From: Leisingera sp. ANG59 | Lineage (GTDB): Bacteria; Pseudomonadota; Alphaproteobacteria; Rhodobacterales; Rhodobacteraceae | Length of the DNA stretch: 49,213 bases | Direction of reading: 5' to 3' | Assembly: GCF_013317235.1 (NCBI RefSeq) | Contig: NZ_WLCM01000002.1 | Coordinates: 98,085 to 147,297, forward strand | Shown: positions 27,523 to 36,754 of the stretch, in pieces | Layout: every line of letters starts with the position of its first letter | Numbering within the stretch: position 1 is the first letter of the stretch | Notes under the pieces: model-generated | Databases searched by the model: none | What the model was told of the DNA's origin: nothing | What the model saw: the letters and a program-made list of their open reading frames with translations, nothing else | Position numbers and translations under genes: made by a program

Positions 27523-27681
27523 GGGGAACCGCGCGGGCAAAAGGCAGGCAACGGCCTGCTGATCGCCCCGGACCAGACAGTAAAGAGGCCTTAGTTTTTC
27601 CAATTTTAGCCTTATTTGTCACCTAGGCGTAAATCAGCAAAAACCGCCAATAGGCGTCTGGGGGTACCAAAGGTGGCAGTC

Positions 27682-28638
27682 ATGCAGGATGGACTCGAAA
27701 ATCTGGATGAAGACCTCTCGGGGCTGAAACCGGCGCAGTGGAAAGCCCGGCTGGCGGCGCTGGCCGAAGAGCACGGCATGTACCAGCCGCTGGGCGACAA
27801 GCATTTCACCACCTTCATCGACCAGGGCAACACCCTCTTGGTGACGTTCGAGACCATGCAGGGCATCCACAACCTGTCGGACCAGGCGCAGCCCCTGGGA
27901 TTCGATCTGGTGAAGAACCTGGGCTGGTCGCATATGTGCGTGGTTTCTGACGGCGACACCTGGTTCCGCGACGCGCGCATCTATGGCTTCTTCGATCAGC
28001 TGGTCGACGACGGCTTCTTTGACGAATTCGATAATGTCCTGTTCTACGGCGCAGGCCCCTGCGGCTATGCGGCGGCGGCTTACTCGGTTGCCTCCCCCGG
28101 CGCCACCGTGGTGGCGGTGCAGCCGCAGGCAACGCTGGACCCGCGGATGACCGAATGGGACGACCGCTTTGCCGAGATGCGCCGGCTGTCATTCACCGAC
28201 CGTTACGGTTATGCGCCGGACATGCTGGATGCCGCCAAACAGGCTTTTATCATCTATGACCCGCAGGAGCGGCTGGATGCGATGCACGCGGCGCTGTTTG
28301 CCCGCAGGAATGTCACCCGGCTGCGGGCCAGCCATATGGGCGAGGCGGTGCAGACCCGGCTAATCGAGATGGAGATGCTCTATCACATCCTGTCGCTGGC
28401 AGGCAGCGGCAAGCTGTCGGAAGCAGCGTTCTACAAGCTGTTCCGGGCGCGGCGCAACAACTCCTTCTTCCTGCGCAACCTGCTGGCGCGGCTGGAGCGC
28501 GAGGACCGCGGGCTGCTGATGGCGCTGCTGTGCCGCAACGTGACGGAGCGGATGCGGGCGCCGCGGTTCCGCCGCCGCCTGGAGGAGATGCAGAAGCGCG
28601 CCGCAAGCGGCGAGTTCACCATCCCGGAAAAGCGCTGA
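27682..28638 (+). CDS. Unrecognised conserved-looking protein with an alpha/beta-type GxCxG motif
   Basis: 318 residues starting MQDGLENLDEDLSGLKP after AAGGTGG; GTG at 27673 or TTG at 27616 could extend it. The middle contains VLFYGAGPCGYAAAAYSVASPGATVVAVQPQATLD, resembling a nucleophile elbow with Cys (GPCGY) within an alpha/beta fold. The C-terminal third is helical and basic (FRRRLEEMQKRAASGEF). I do not recognise a characterised family with confidence. The preceding glycosyltransferase-like gene, 159 bp away on the same strand, hints at a cell-surface glycan role. Confidence 0.75.
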   Translation: MQDGLENLDEDLSGLKPAQWKARLAALAEEHGMYQPLGDKHFTTFIDQGNTLLVTFETMQGIHNLSDQAQPLGFDLVKNLGWSHMCVVSDGDTWFRDARIYGFFDQLVDDGFFDEFDNVLFYGAGPCGYAAAAYSVASPGATVVAVQPQATLDPRMTEWDDRFAEMRRLSFTDRYGYAPDMLDAAKQAFIIYDPQERLDAMHAALFARRNVTRLRASHMGEAVQTRLIEMEMLYHILSLAGSGKLSEAAFYKLFRARRNNSFFLRNLLARLEREDRGLLMALLCRNVTERMRAPRFRRRLEEMQKRAASGEFTIPEKR

Positions 28639-28702
28639 TCCGGCGGGCTGCGCGCGCATTCTGCCGCTTTGTTTCCCCGCCGCCATGTGCTAACGCACGC
28701 GC

Positions 28703-29746
28703 ATGACCCAGACGCTGACCATCCCCCGCCCCGATGACTGGCACCTGCACCTGCGCGATGGCGCCATGCTGCAGGCCGTGCTGCCCGAAACCGCCCGCCA
28801 TTTCGGCCGCGCGATCATCATGCCGAATCTGGTGCCGCCGGTGGTGACCGGGGCGCAGGCCGCGGCCTACCGCGACCGCATTCTGGCAGCGCTGCCGGAG
28901 GGGATGGCGTTTGAGCCGCTCATGACGCTTTACCTGACCGAAGACACCGATCCGGCGGATGTGGCTGCGGCCCATGCCAGCGGGCTGGTCAAGGCGGTGA
29001 AGCTCTACCCCGCGGGCGCCACCACCAACTCCGCCTCCGGTGTGCGCGATTTCGACAGGGTGCGGCCGGTGCTGGAGAAAATGGCCGAGATCGGCCTGCC
29101 GCTGTGCACTCACGGCGAAGTGACCGACCACGACATCGACATCTTCGACCGCGAGGCGGTGTTCATCGACCGGGTGCTGGATCCGATCCGCAAGTCCACC
29201 CCCGGCCTGCGGGTGGTGATGGAGCATATCACCACCAAGAACGCCGCTGATTACGTGGCGAGCCAGGAGCGCGATCTGGGCGCGACGATCACCACGCATC
29301 ACCTGATCATCAACCGCAACCACATCCTGGTGGGCGGCATCAAGCCGCATTACTACTGCCTGCCGGTAGCCAAGCGCGAAGAGCACCGTCTGGCGCTGCG
29401 TGCGGCGGCGACCTCAGGCGATGCGCGCTATTTCCTGGGCACCGACTCCGCTCCGCACACCGACCCGAACAAGGAAAGCGCCTGCGGCTGTGCGGGCTGC
29501 TTCACCGCCACCAACACCATGTCCCTGCTTGCACATGTGTTCGAGGAAGAGGGCGCACTGGACAAGCTGGCGGGCTTTGCCTCCGAAAACGGCCCGGCGT
29601 TCTATGGCCTGCCGGTGAGCGGCGAGACGCTGACCCTGACCAAGGGTGAGGCGCCGGTGCAGTTCCCGGAGAAGATCGAGAGCAGCGACGGGCCTGTCAC
29701 CGTGTTTGAGCCGGGCTTCCCGGTCTATTGGACCGCCGGCGGCTGA
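28703..29746 (+). CDS. pyrC: Dihydroorotase (class II)
   Basis: Converts carbamoyl-aspartate to dihydroorotate in pyrimidine synthesis. 347 residues, the E. coli-type length. Metal ligands are in DWHLHLRD (HxH), the carbamylated lysine in [15 protein letters not shown], and further His/Asp residues in [22 protein letters not shown] and GTDSAPHT. Forms a unit with pyrE, separated only by a tandem hairpin repeat. Confidence 0.96.
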   Translation: MTQTLTIPRPDDWHLHLRDGAMLQAVLPETARHFGRAIIMPNLVPPVVTGAQAAAYRDRILAALPEGMAFEPLMTLYLTEDTDPADVAAAHASGLVKAVKLYPAGATTNSASGVRDFDRVRPVLEKMAEIGLPLCTHGEVTDHDIDIFDREAVFIDRVLDPIRKSTPGLRVVMEHITTKNAADYVASQERDLGATITTHHLIINRNHILVGGIKPHYYCLPVAKREEHRLALRAAATSGDARYFLGTDSAPHTDPNKESACGCAGCFTATNTMSLLAHVFEEEGALDKLAGFASENGPAFYGLPVSGETLTLTKGEAPVQFPEKIESSDGPVTVFEPGFPVYWTAGG

Positions 29747-29749
29747 GCC

Positions 29750-29795
29750 GCAAATTTCTTCAAAGAAATTTGCCAGGAAATTTGAATTTTCCTGG
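29750..29795. repeat. Tandem hairpin repeat, family B copy 1
   Basis: GCAAATTTCTT-CA-AAGAAATTTGC (11-bp arms) is followed directly by CCAGGAAA-TTTGAAT-TTTCCTGG (8-bp arms), between pyrC and pyrE. The same two-hairpin layout recurs at 46685-46731. Confidence 0.75.
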
Positions 29796-29814
29796 CGCCA
29801 GAAAGGACCCGACC

Positions 29815-30492
29815 ATGATCCCCACCTCCTACCCGTCCAAAGAAGAAATCGCCCGGCTGTCGGCCCGGATGCTGCTGGAAATCGGCGCGGTGAACTTCAA
29901 TACGGATGAGCCCTACACGCTGGCGTCCGGCCTGCCTTCGCCCAGCTATATCGACTGCCGCAAGCTGATCTCCTTCCCGCGCATCCGCACCACGCTGATG
30001 GACTTCCTCACCGTGACCGTGATGCGCAATGCCGGTTTCGAGGCGTTTGACAATATTGCGGGCGGCGAAACCGCCGGCATCCCCTTTGGCGCGCTGGTGG
30101 CCGAACGGATGGCGCTGCCGATGACCTATGTGCGCAAGAAGCCCAAGGGCTATGGCCGCAACGCCCGCATCGAAGGGGTGATGACCGAGGATCAGCGGGT
30201 GCTGCTGGTGGAGGACATGACCACCGACGGCGGTTCCAAACTGTCCTTTGTGGATGCGATCCGCGAAACCGGCGCCTCCTGCGGCCACACCGCGGTGATC
30301 TTCTATTACGACATCTTCCCCGAAACCACCAAACGCCTGGGCGACCACGGCGTTGAGCTGCATTACCTCTGCACCTGGTGGGATGTGCTGGCCGAGGCCA
30401 AGGCGCAGAAGAGCTTCAGCGACGAGACGCTGGCCGAGGTGGAGAAGTTCCTGAAAGACCCGCGCGCCTGGCAGGAAGCGCATAAAGCCTGA
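29815..30492 (+). CDS. pyrE: Orotate phosphoribosyltransferase
   Basis: Joins orotate to PRPP to make OMP. 225 residues. The PRPP-binding motif reads [14 protein letters not shown]; the orotate loop includes [17 protein letters not shown]. The start [12 protein letters not shown] was chosen after GAAAGGACC, because the upstream frame runs through the hairpin repeat. Cotranscription with pyrC is likely. Confidence 0.95.
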   Translation: MIPTSYPSKEEIARLSARMLLEIGAVNFNTDEPYTLASGLPSPSYIDCRKLISFPRIRTTLMDFLTVTVMRNAGFEAFDNIAGGETAGIPFGALVAERMALPMTYVRKKPKGYGRNARIEGVMTEDQRVLLVEDMTTDGGSKLSFVDAIRETGASCGHTAVIFYYDIFPETTKRLGDHGVELHYLCTWWDVLAEAKAQKSFSDETLAEVEKFLKDPRAWQEAHKA

Positions 30493-30513
30493 GGCGGATC
30501 AAGGGCTTCGGAC

Positions 30514-30532
30514 GGCGGGCTGATTGCCCGCC
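30514..30532 (+). terminator. Candidate terminator after pyrE
   Basis: GGCGGGC-TGATT-GCCCGCC is a perfect 7-bp stem followed by CTTCC, 22 bases after the pyrE stop. A second GC hairpin, GGGCGGGC...GCCCGCCC, lies at 30599-30623. Confidence 0.55.
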
Positions 30533-30749
30533 CTTCCAAGGCCGGAAGCCGGAAGCCGGACAAGCGGACATTCGCCTTACGCAAAGTAAAGCGTTACAGG
30601 GCGGGCTGTGGACAAGCCCGCCCCGAATCGTTCTCCGCTTTCACTGGCACGCAGATCTGGGGGCCTTCCCAGACCGCACCGCATCATGTAGCCTGCATAG
30701 GACAAGCTTGCTGGCCTTTTATGGTAAACAGCCCACAGCGCCCGTGCGG

Positions 30750-30758
30750 TTATCCACA
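30750..30758 (+). promoter_or_regulatory. DnaA box upstream of dnaB
   Basis: TTATCCACA is a perfect DnaA box, 76 bp upstream of the dnaB start. TGTGGACAA at 30607-30615 (reverse orientation, one mismatch) and GGGTCCACA at 30761-30769 are weaker relatives in the same 341-bp gap. No gene is evident in that gap. Confidence 0.55.
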
Positions 30759-30833
30759 AGGGGTCCACAGAGATTCCCAGATAGGAAAAACGCCTTTTGC
30801 GCCCTATAAGCGGGCCGAGTGACGAGAGCAGTG

Positions 30834-32360
30834 ATGAACGAGATTACCCCCTTCGACGGCGATATGCCGCCCCCCGCCCCGATGCCTGATTCCAGCCCGG
30901 CCGAGACCGCGATGCCGGACAATGAGCTGCCGCATTCGGTGGAGGCGGAGCAGCAGCTGCTGGGCGCGATCCTGACCAACAACGAGGTCTACGACAAGAT
31001 CGCGCTGATCATCGACTCGTCGCATTTCTACGACCCGGTCCATGCCCGCATCTATGAGGTAGCGGCGGCGCGGATCTCCAAGAACGCGCTGGCCTCGCCG
31101 GTGACGCTGAAGGCGTTCCTGGAGGACCACGAGGGGCTGAAGGAACTGGGCGGGCCGGCCTATCTGGCCAAGCTCGCGGGCGCGTCGATCTCCGCCTTTG
31201 CGGTGCGGGATTACGCGCAGATGATTTACGACCTGGCAATCCGGCGCGAGCTGATTGCCCTGGGCCAATCGATTTCGGACAAGGCACGCCGCGTTGACGT
31301 GGCATCAGAACCTAAAGAGCAGATCGTTGAGGCAGAGCAGGCGCTTTACCAGCTGGCGGAGCAGGGCCAGACGGAAAGCGGCTTCAAATCATTCCTGAAG
31401 GCCGTCACAGAAGCGGTCAATGTGACCAACGAGGCGTATCAGCGGGGTGGCGGCATGGCCGGCATCTCGACGGGCCTGGTAGACCTCGACAAGCAACTAG
31501 GCGGCCTGCATCCCTCGGACCTTCTCATCCTCGCAGGCCGCCCCTCTATGGGTAAGACGTCGCTGGCGACCAACATCGCCTTCAACGTCGCCAAGGCATA
31601 CAAACGCGGTGTGAAGCCGGACGGCAGCGAAGGCGCCATCGACGGCGGCGTGGTCGGCTTCTTCTCTCTCGAGATGAGCGCCGAGCAGCTGGCAGGCCGT
31701 ATTCTGGCGGAAGCCTCGGAAATCTCTTCGCACAAGATCCGCCAGGGCGACATGACAGAGGGTGAATTCCGCCGCTTCGTGCAGGCGGCAAAGGACCTGG
31801 AAAGCTGCCCGCTGTTCATCGACGACACGCCGGCCATTCCGATCTCGCAGCTGGCGGCACGCGCCCGCCGTCTGAAGCGGACGCACGGTCTGGACCTCTT
31901 GGTGGTCGACTACCTGCAGCTGTGCCGCGGCATGTCCGACAATCGGGTGAACGAAATCGCCGAAATCTCGATGGGGATGAAGGCGGTTGCCAAGGAATTG
32001 AACATCCCGGTGATCGCGCTGTCGCAGCTGTCGCGTCAGGTGGAAAGCCGCGAGGATAAACGCCCGCAGTTGTCGGACCTGCGGGAATCGGGCTCGATCG
32101 AACAGGACGCCGACGTGGTGATGTTCGTGTTCCGCGAGGAATACTACAAGGAGCGGGAAAAGCCCGGCGACCACGAGCTGGAGAAGATGGAAGAGTGGAA
32201 GCAGGCGATGGAGCGGCTGCACGCCAAGGCCGAGGTGATCGTCGGCAAGCAGCGCCACGGTCCCATCGGCACGGTGGAGCTGTCGTTCGAGGCGCAGTTC
32301 ACCCGCTTCGGCAACCTCGCCAAGGCCTGGCAGCAGGGGCATGAGGACGGCGGCTATTAA
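30834..32360 (+). CDS. dnaB: Replicative DNA helicase
   Basis: Hexameric helicase of the replication fork, 508 residues. The N-terminal domain starts at LPHSVEAEQQLLGAIL; the RecA-type ATPase domain has Walker A GRPSMGKTSL, Walker B LLVVDYLQL, and LSQLSRQVESREDKRPQLSDLRESGSIEQDAD. No intein interrupts it. The start MNEITPFDGD was chosen by homology and GAGAG upstream. Its 3' end overlaps the next gene by 20 bases. Confidence 0.96.
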   Translation: MNEITPFDGDMPPPAPMPDSSPAETAMPDNELPHSVEAEQQLLGAILTNNEVYDKIALIIDSSHFYDPVHARIYEVAAARISKNALASPVTLKAFLEDHEGLKELGGPAYLAKLAGASISAFAVRDYAQMIYDLAIRRELIALGQSISDKARRVDVASEPKEQIVEAEQALYQLAEQGQTESGFKSFLKAVTEAVNVTNEAYQRGGGMAGISTGLVDLDKQLGGLHPSDLLILAGRPSMGKTSLATNIAFNVAKAYKRGVKPDGSEGAIDGGVVGFFSLEMSAEQLAGRILAEASEISSHKIRQGDMTEGEFRRFVQAAKDLESCPLFIDDTPAIPISQLAARARRLKRTHGLDLLVVDYLQLCRGMSDNRVNEIAEISMGMKAVAKELNIPVIALSQLSRQVESREDKRPQLSDLRESGSIEQDADVVMFVFREEYYKEREKPGDHELEKMEEWKQAMERLHAKAEVIVGKQRHGPIGTVELSFEAQFTRFGNLAKAWQQGHEDGGY

Positions 32361-33429
32361 CCGCCGCCGGTTTCTGGCCGGTTTTATGGCCGGTGCCGCG
32401 GGCGCCGGCACGCTGTCCATGGCGGGAGGTGCGGGCATGGCACAGGACGGGTTCCGGGTGCCGCCGGAAGAGGCGCCGCATCAGGTGACCTTCATGCAAT
32501 GGCCGGTCACGCCTGAGGTCTATGGCACCGGGCGCTACCGCCGGCAGGTTCAGAACCAGATTGCGCGGATTGCCAATGCGGTGGCCGAATTCGAGCCGGT
32601 GGTGATGCTGGCCGCGCCGGAAGAACACGCCCGCGCCCGGCGCAAGCTGTCCGGCAATGTGGAACTGTGGGACATCCCGGCAGACGACCTGTGGTGCCGC
32701 GACTCCGGACCGTTGTTCGGGCGTGGCGGGCGCTGCCGCCTGTCGGTGCGGCAGCTGAATTTCAACGGCTGGGGCCGCTACCATCTGCCCAATGACGAAC
32801 GCATCGCTGCGCGGGTGGCAGAGCGGCTGGGGCTGCCCCTGTTTGACAGCGGCATCATAGGCGAGGCCGGCGGCGCCGAGGCGGACGGCCACGGGCTGCT
32901 GATGGCCAACGAAAGCAGCTGGGTGAACAAGAACCGCAATCCCGGCCTCTCCCGTGGCAAAATCGAAGCCGCGTTGCTGGCCGCCTATGGCGCGGACCGG
33001 ATGATCTGGGGCAAGGGCGTCAAGGGGCAGGACGTGACCGACGACCACATCGACGGGCTGGCGCGGTTCACCGGCGGGGGCCGCGTGCTGATGATGCTGG
33101 CAGAGGCGCCTGTGCCGGATGATCCCTTTGACGCCTCGGCCCGGCAGTTGCAGCAGCGCCTGCAAGCGGAGGGTCTTCAGGTCGACACCCTGCCCTGGCC
33201 TGAGGCCGGGCGCATCAGGGACGTGAACAGCCAGTGCAGCTATGTGAACTATTACGTCTGCAACGGCGGGGTGATTGCGCCGCAAAGCGGCGACAAACGC
33301 ACCGATGCGCTGGCGGGCGAGGCGCTGCGCCGCCACTACCCGGGGCGGGAACTGGTGATGCTGGACACCGATCTGCTGGCAGAGCTTGGCGGCGGCATCC
33401 ATTGCGCCACACAGCAGATGCCGGCCTGA
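32341..33429 (+). CDS. Agmatine-deiminase-like protein with Tat signal
   Basis: 362 residues of the porphyromonas-type peptidyl-arginine/agmatine deiminase fold. Visible active-site segments are DLWCRDSGP, GGAEADGHG, TDDHIDGLARF and the C-terminal nucleophile region GGGIHCATQQMP with the catalytic Cys. The N-terminus MRTAAINRRRFLAGFMAGAAGAG is a twin-arginine signal with likely cleavage near GMA-QD, so the enzyme should be exported. Known agmatine deiminases are mostly cytoplasmic. The start lies inside dnaB, so translation is probably coupled to it. It may act on agmatine or another guanidino compound. Confidence 0.9.
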   Translation: MRTAAINRRRFLAGFMAGAAGAGTLSMAGGAGMAQDGFRVPPEEAPHQVTFMQWPVTPEVYGTGRYRRQVQNQIARIANAVAEFEPVVMLAAPEEHARARRKLSGNVELWDIPADDLWCRDSGPLFGRGGRCRLSVRQLNFNGWGRYHLPNDERIAARVAERLGLPLFDSGIIGEAGGAEADGHGLLMANESSWVNKNRNPGLSRGKIEAALLAAYGADRMIWGKGVKGQDVTDDHIDGLARFTGGGRVLMMLAEAPVPDDPFDASARQLQQRLQAEGLQVDTLPWPEAGRIRDVNSQCSYVNYYVCNGGVIAPQSGDKRTDALAGEALRRHYPGRELVMLDTDLLAELGGGIHCATQQMPA

Positions 33430-33542
33430 AAACCGCGGCGCACAGCCGTGTGATCCGGCGATTGCGGCATGCAGCTGCCGGTTCGCCGCTTTCCTGCGGT
33501 TTTCCCCCTTGACGTGCAGCCTCCCCATGTCATGAACACGCC

Positions 33543-34580
33543 ATGAGCACGGCAAAACTGACAATCAACCTGGATGCGCTGGTCACCAACTGGCGGAATC
33601 TGGATGCGCTGACCGGCTGCGAGACCGCAGCGGTGGTCAAGGCGAACGGGTACGGCCTGGATGCAGGCCGGGTGGGCAAGGCGCTGGCCAAGGCGGGCGC
33701 CCGCAACTTCTTTGTGGCGGCAGCCGAGGAAGGCGGCGCGCTGCGCCGTGCGCTGGGGCCGGGCCCCGGCATCTCGGTGTTTTCAGGCCATATGGAGGGC
33801 GATGCGAAGCTGCTGAAGGATTTCCAGCTGACGCCTATGCTGAACTCTCTGGACCAGATGCTGCGCCATTTCGAGACTCTTCCTGGCCACCCGTTCGGGG
33901 TGCAGCTGGACAGCGGCATGAACCGGCTGGGGATGGAGCCGGGAGAATGGGCTGCGGTGGCGGAAATTGCTCTGGGCCAGAACCCGGTGCTGCTGATGTC
34001 GCACCTGGCCTGCGCCGATGAGCCGTCGCACCCGATGAACGCGCAGCAGCTGCAGGCCTTCCGCGGGATGACCGACGGGCTGGAGGTGCCGCGCTCGCTG
34101 GCCGCCACCGGCGGCATGCTGCTGGGCAAGGACTATCACTTCGACCTGTGCCGCCCCGGCGTCGGCCTGTATGGCGGGCTGCCGTTCACCGACGCGGTGC
34201 CGGTGGTGCAGCTGGACCTGCCGGTTATCCAGGTGCGCGACCTGGAAGCGGGCGAAAGCGCCGGCTACGGCAATGCCTGGGTGGCGCAGCGCCCCAGCCG
34301 CATCGCCACCGTTGCCGCCGGTTACGCCGACGGTTTGCACCGGGCGATGGGCAATGGCGGCATCCAGGTTTTCGCGGGCGGGACCCCCTGCCCCGTGGTG
34401 GGCCGCGTCTCGATGGACCTGATCACCGTGGATGTCACCGGTCTGGCTGAGGTGCCGGATGCGCTGGCGATCCTCAACGAGCATCAGACCGTGGACATGC
34501 TGGCGGAGGCCGCAGGCACCATCGGATATGAAATCCTGACCTCCACCGGCCACCGTTACGCACGGACGTATTTGGGATGA
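33543..34580 (+). CDS. alr: Alanine racemase
   Basis: PLP enzyme giving D-alanine for peptidoglycan, 345 residues. The PLP lysine is in [15 protein letters not shown] and the catalytic tyrosine region is ESAGYGNAW. Also visible are [15 protein letters not shown] and the C-terminal [14 protein letters not shown]. Its stop overlaps the next gene by 4 bases (ATGA), placing the lipid-transport pair in the same transcript. Confidence 0.95.
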   Translation: MSTAKLTINLDALVTNWRNLDALTGCETAAVVKANGYGLDAGRVGKALAKAGARNFFVAAAEEGGALRRALGPGPGISVFSGHMEGDAKLLKDFQLTPMLNSLDQMLRHFETLPGHPFGVQLDSGMNRLGMEPGEWAAVAEIALGQNPVLLMSHLACADEPSHPMNAQQLQAFRGMTDGLEVPRSLAATGGMLLGKDYHFDLCRPGVGLYGGLPFTDAVPVVQLDLPVIQVRDLEAGESAGYGNAWVAQRPSRIATVAAGYADGLHRAMGNGGIQVFAGGTPCPVVGRVSMDLITVDVTGLAEVPDALAILNEHQTVDMLAEAAGTIGYEILTSTGHRYARTYLG

Positions 34581-35359
34581 ATCCAATAACTCTCCTGGCC
34601 CGGCTGGGCCGCGCCGCTTTGGCGGGGATGTCGGCGGTCGGGCGCGCGGCGCTGTTTGCGCTGTCGGCCTTCAGCCACATGATCCGCCCGCCCTATTACC
34701 CGCGCGAGTTCTTCTATGCGCTGCTGAACATCGGCTGGCTGTCGCTGCCGGTGGTGGGCCTGACGGCGATCTTCACCGGCGGCGCGCTGGCGCTGCAGAT
34801 CTACGCCGGCGGCGCCCGCTTCAACGCTGAGGCCGTGGTGCCGCAGATCGTCGCTATCGGCATGGTGCGCGAGCTGGGGCCGGTGCTGGTCGGGCTTATG
34901 ATCGCGGCGCGGGTGACCTCCTCGATTGCCGCCGAGATCGCCACCATGAAGGTGACCGAGCAGATCGACGCGCTGGTAACGCTGTCCACCCATCCGATGA
35001 AATACCTGGTGGCGCCGCGGGTGCTGGCGGCGCTGATCACGGTGCCGGTGCTGGTCGGCATCGGCGACATCATCGGCATCATGGGCGGCTACACGGTGGC
35101 GGTGCAGAACCTCGGCTTCAACGCCGCCGCCTACCTCAAGAACACGGTCGACTTCCTGGAGCCGCTCGACATCATCTCCTCGCTGGTCAAGGGCGCCGCC
35201 TTTGGCACCATCGCGGCGATGATGGGCTGTTATTACGGCATGCAGTCGGGCCGCGGCGCGCAGGGCGTGGGCCGCGCCACCAAGGGCTCGGTGGAATCCG
35301 CCGCGGTGCTGATCCTGGCTGCCAACTTTGTCCTCACAGGGGTGTTCTTCTCGCTATGA
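34577..35359 (+). CDS. mlaE: MlaE-type ABC transporter permease
   Basis: 260 residues, five or more hydrophobic segments, typical MlaE/YrbE family: [27 protein letters not shown], the [37 protein letters not shown] signature and a C-terminal [14 protein letters not shown]. It forms the inner-membrane part of phospholipid transport to or from the outer membrane. It overlaps the ATPase gene by 4 bases. No MCE-domain (MlaD) gene is in the window. Confidence 0.93.
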   Translation: MNPITLLARLGRAALAGMSAVGRAALFALSAFSHMIRPPYYPREFFYALLNIGWLSLPVVGLTAIFTGGALALQIYAGGARFNAEAVVPQIVAIGMVRELGPVLVGLMIAARVTSSIAAEIATMKVTEQIDALVTLSTHPMKYLVAPRVLAALITVPVLVGIGDIIGIMGGYTVAVQNLGFNAAAYLKNTVDFLEPLDIISSLVKGAAFGTIAAMMGCYYGMQSGRGAQGVGRATKGSVESAAVLILAANFVLTGVFFSL

Positions 35360-36102
35360 TCCGCATGGAAAACGTCCACAAGGCCTTTGGCGACAACCAG
35401 GTGCTGAACGGCATGAGCCTGGAGATCGCCAAGGGCAGCTCGATGGTGATCATCGGCGGCTCCGGCACCGGCAAATCGGTGGCGCTGAAAAGCATTCTGG
35501 GGCTGATCCAGCCCGACAGCGGTGAAATCTATGTCGATGGCAAACCGTCCGGCTCCGGCGACCGCGACAAGTTCCTGGCCCGCTTCGGCATGCTGTTCCA
35601 GGGCGGCGCGCTGTTTGACTCACTGCCGGTCTGGCAGAACGTGGCTTTCCGCCTGCTGCGCGGCGCGCTGAAGCGCCCGCAGGAGGAAGCCCGCGAGATT
35701 GCCATCGAGAAGCTGCGCCGGGTGGGCCTGCGCGCCAAGGTGGCCGACCTTTACCCCTCTGAGCTGTCGGGCGGCATGCAGAAACGTGTGGGCCTGGCAC
35801 GCGCGATTGCCGCCGAGCCGGAGATCATCTTTTTCGATGAGCCGACCACCGGCCTCGACCCGATCATGTCCGGCGTGATCAACGACCTGATCCGCGAGAT
35901 CGTGGTGGAAATGGGCGCCACGGCCATGACCATCACCCACGACATGACTTCGGTGCGGGCGATTGCCGACAATGTGGCGATGCTGCACGGCGGGGTGATC
36001 CAGTGGACCGGGCCGGTATCTGAGATGGACCAGTCCGGCGATCCATATATGGAGCAGTTCATCCACGGCCGCGCCGATGGGCCGATCGAGGCGGTGCGGT
36101 AG
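35356..36102 (+). CDS. mlaF: MlaF-type ABC transporter ATP-binding protein
   Basis: 248 residues. Walker A GGSGTGKSVALKS, Q-loop MLFQGGALFDSLPVWQNVAF (the GALFDSL pattern is typical of MlaF), signature LSGGMQKRVGLARA, Walker B IIFFDEPTTGLDP and switch His in TITHDM. It energises MlaE. Convergent with the DUF5071 gene, with 8 bases between their ends. Confidence 0.94.
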   Translation: MIRMENVHKAFGDNQVLNGMSLEIAKGSSMVIIGGSGTGKSVALKSILGLIQPDSGEIYVDGKPSGSGDRDKFLARFGMLFQGGALFDSLPVWQNVAFRLLRGALKRPQEEAREIAIEKLRRVGLRAKVADLYPSELSGGMQKRVGLARAIAAEPEIIFFDEPTTGLDPIMSGVINDLIREIVVEMGATAMTITHDMTSVRAIADNVAMLHGGVIQWTGPVSEMDQSGDPYMEQFIHGRADGPIEAVR

Positions 36103-36110
36103 ACTAAACC

Positions 36111-36509
36111 TCAGCCGGATATCTTTGAGTGCTGCGCCAGCGCCTGTTGCGCAGCACTATTCACGTCTTCCCTGATCTCTTCATCAGTGGGCTGTTCTAC
36201 CAAGCGCCGCACGGCAGGCTCAACAAGCGCCCAGGTATCGCGTTCCAGTTGCAGTACTAAACCTGTCAGCAACGCATGCTTCCAGGTTGAGTCGGCACCG
36301 TTGAGAATTTCACTGAGAACTGGAGCAATGCTGTTCCCGAAGGACGAAAGCAGTTTTGCGACCGGCCCGGCAACCGGCCAGTTTTCATCCTGCGTCCACT
36401 CGAAAAGCTCTGAAATGGTTTCATTGTCCGGCAGGGAACCAAGGTTCAAGGCACACTCGACAGCTTGCACATCAAACTTGTTCTGAGGAATAGGAAAAGA
36501 ATGTGTCAT
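36111..36509 (-). CDS. DUF5071-like protein of low GC content
   Basis: 132 residues, starting MTHSFPIPQNKFDVQAVECAL. The segment LFEWTQDENWPVAGPVAKLLSSFGNSIAPVLSEILNGADSTWKHALLTGLVLQLER fits the DUF5071 pattern (W-Q-D-xNWPVA-P-A-LL...W-...LL). Relatives are found among immunity-like proteins. Two 60-base stretches of the gene count 55% and 47% GC, clearly below the neighbours, which suggests recent acquisition. No toxin gene is adjacent. The start was chosen by homology; the frame continues open upstream. Confidence 0.75.
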   Translation of the reverse strand: MTHSFPIPQNKFDVQAVECALNLGSLPDNETISELFEWTQDENWPVAGPVAKLLSSFGNSIAPVLSEILNGADSTWKHALLTGLVLQLERDTWALVEPAVRRLVEQPTDEEIREDVNSAAQQALAQHSKISG

Positions 36510-36576
36510 GCAGTCGCATGTACCAAGTTCCACTTGCGACTGAAACGCCCAGGCAAACGGCTGACAGCGCCTCATT

Positions 36577-36610
36577 ATTTCACCTTTGCGAAAATACTCC
36601 CGCCGGAGGC
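36577..36610. repeat. Dispersed intergenic repeat, family A, truncated copy
   Basis: TTTCACCTTTGCGAAAATACTCCCGCCGG matches the first part of the copy at 7961-8030 but lacks the GC-rich hairpin. It lies next to the low-GC DUF5071 gene. Confidence 0.55.
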
Positions 36611-36754
36611 ATCTGCCACAAGGACAGAGCCCACCCCTGGGAGGGCGCTGGCCGGTCCGCAATTGCCCCGGCCGGTGTCTGTGACGCCCTTTTCCCCTTT
36701 CAAATTACCGGTGAAACACACAAGTCTCGGCAGAACCGCAGAAAACGAGCCGCC

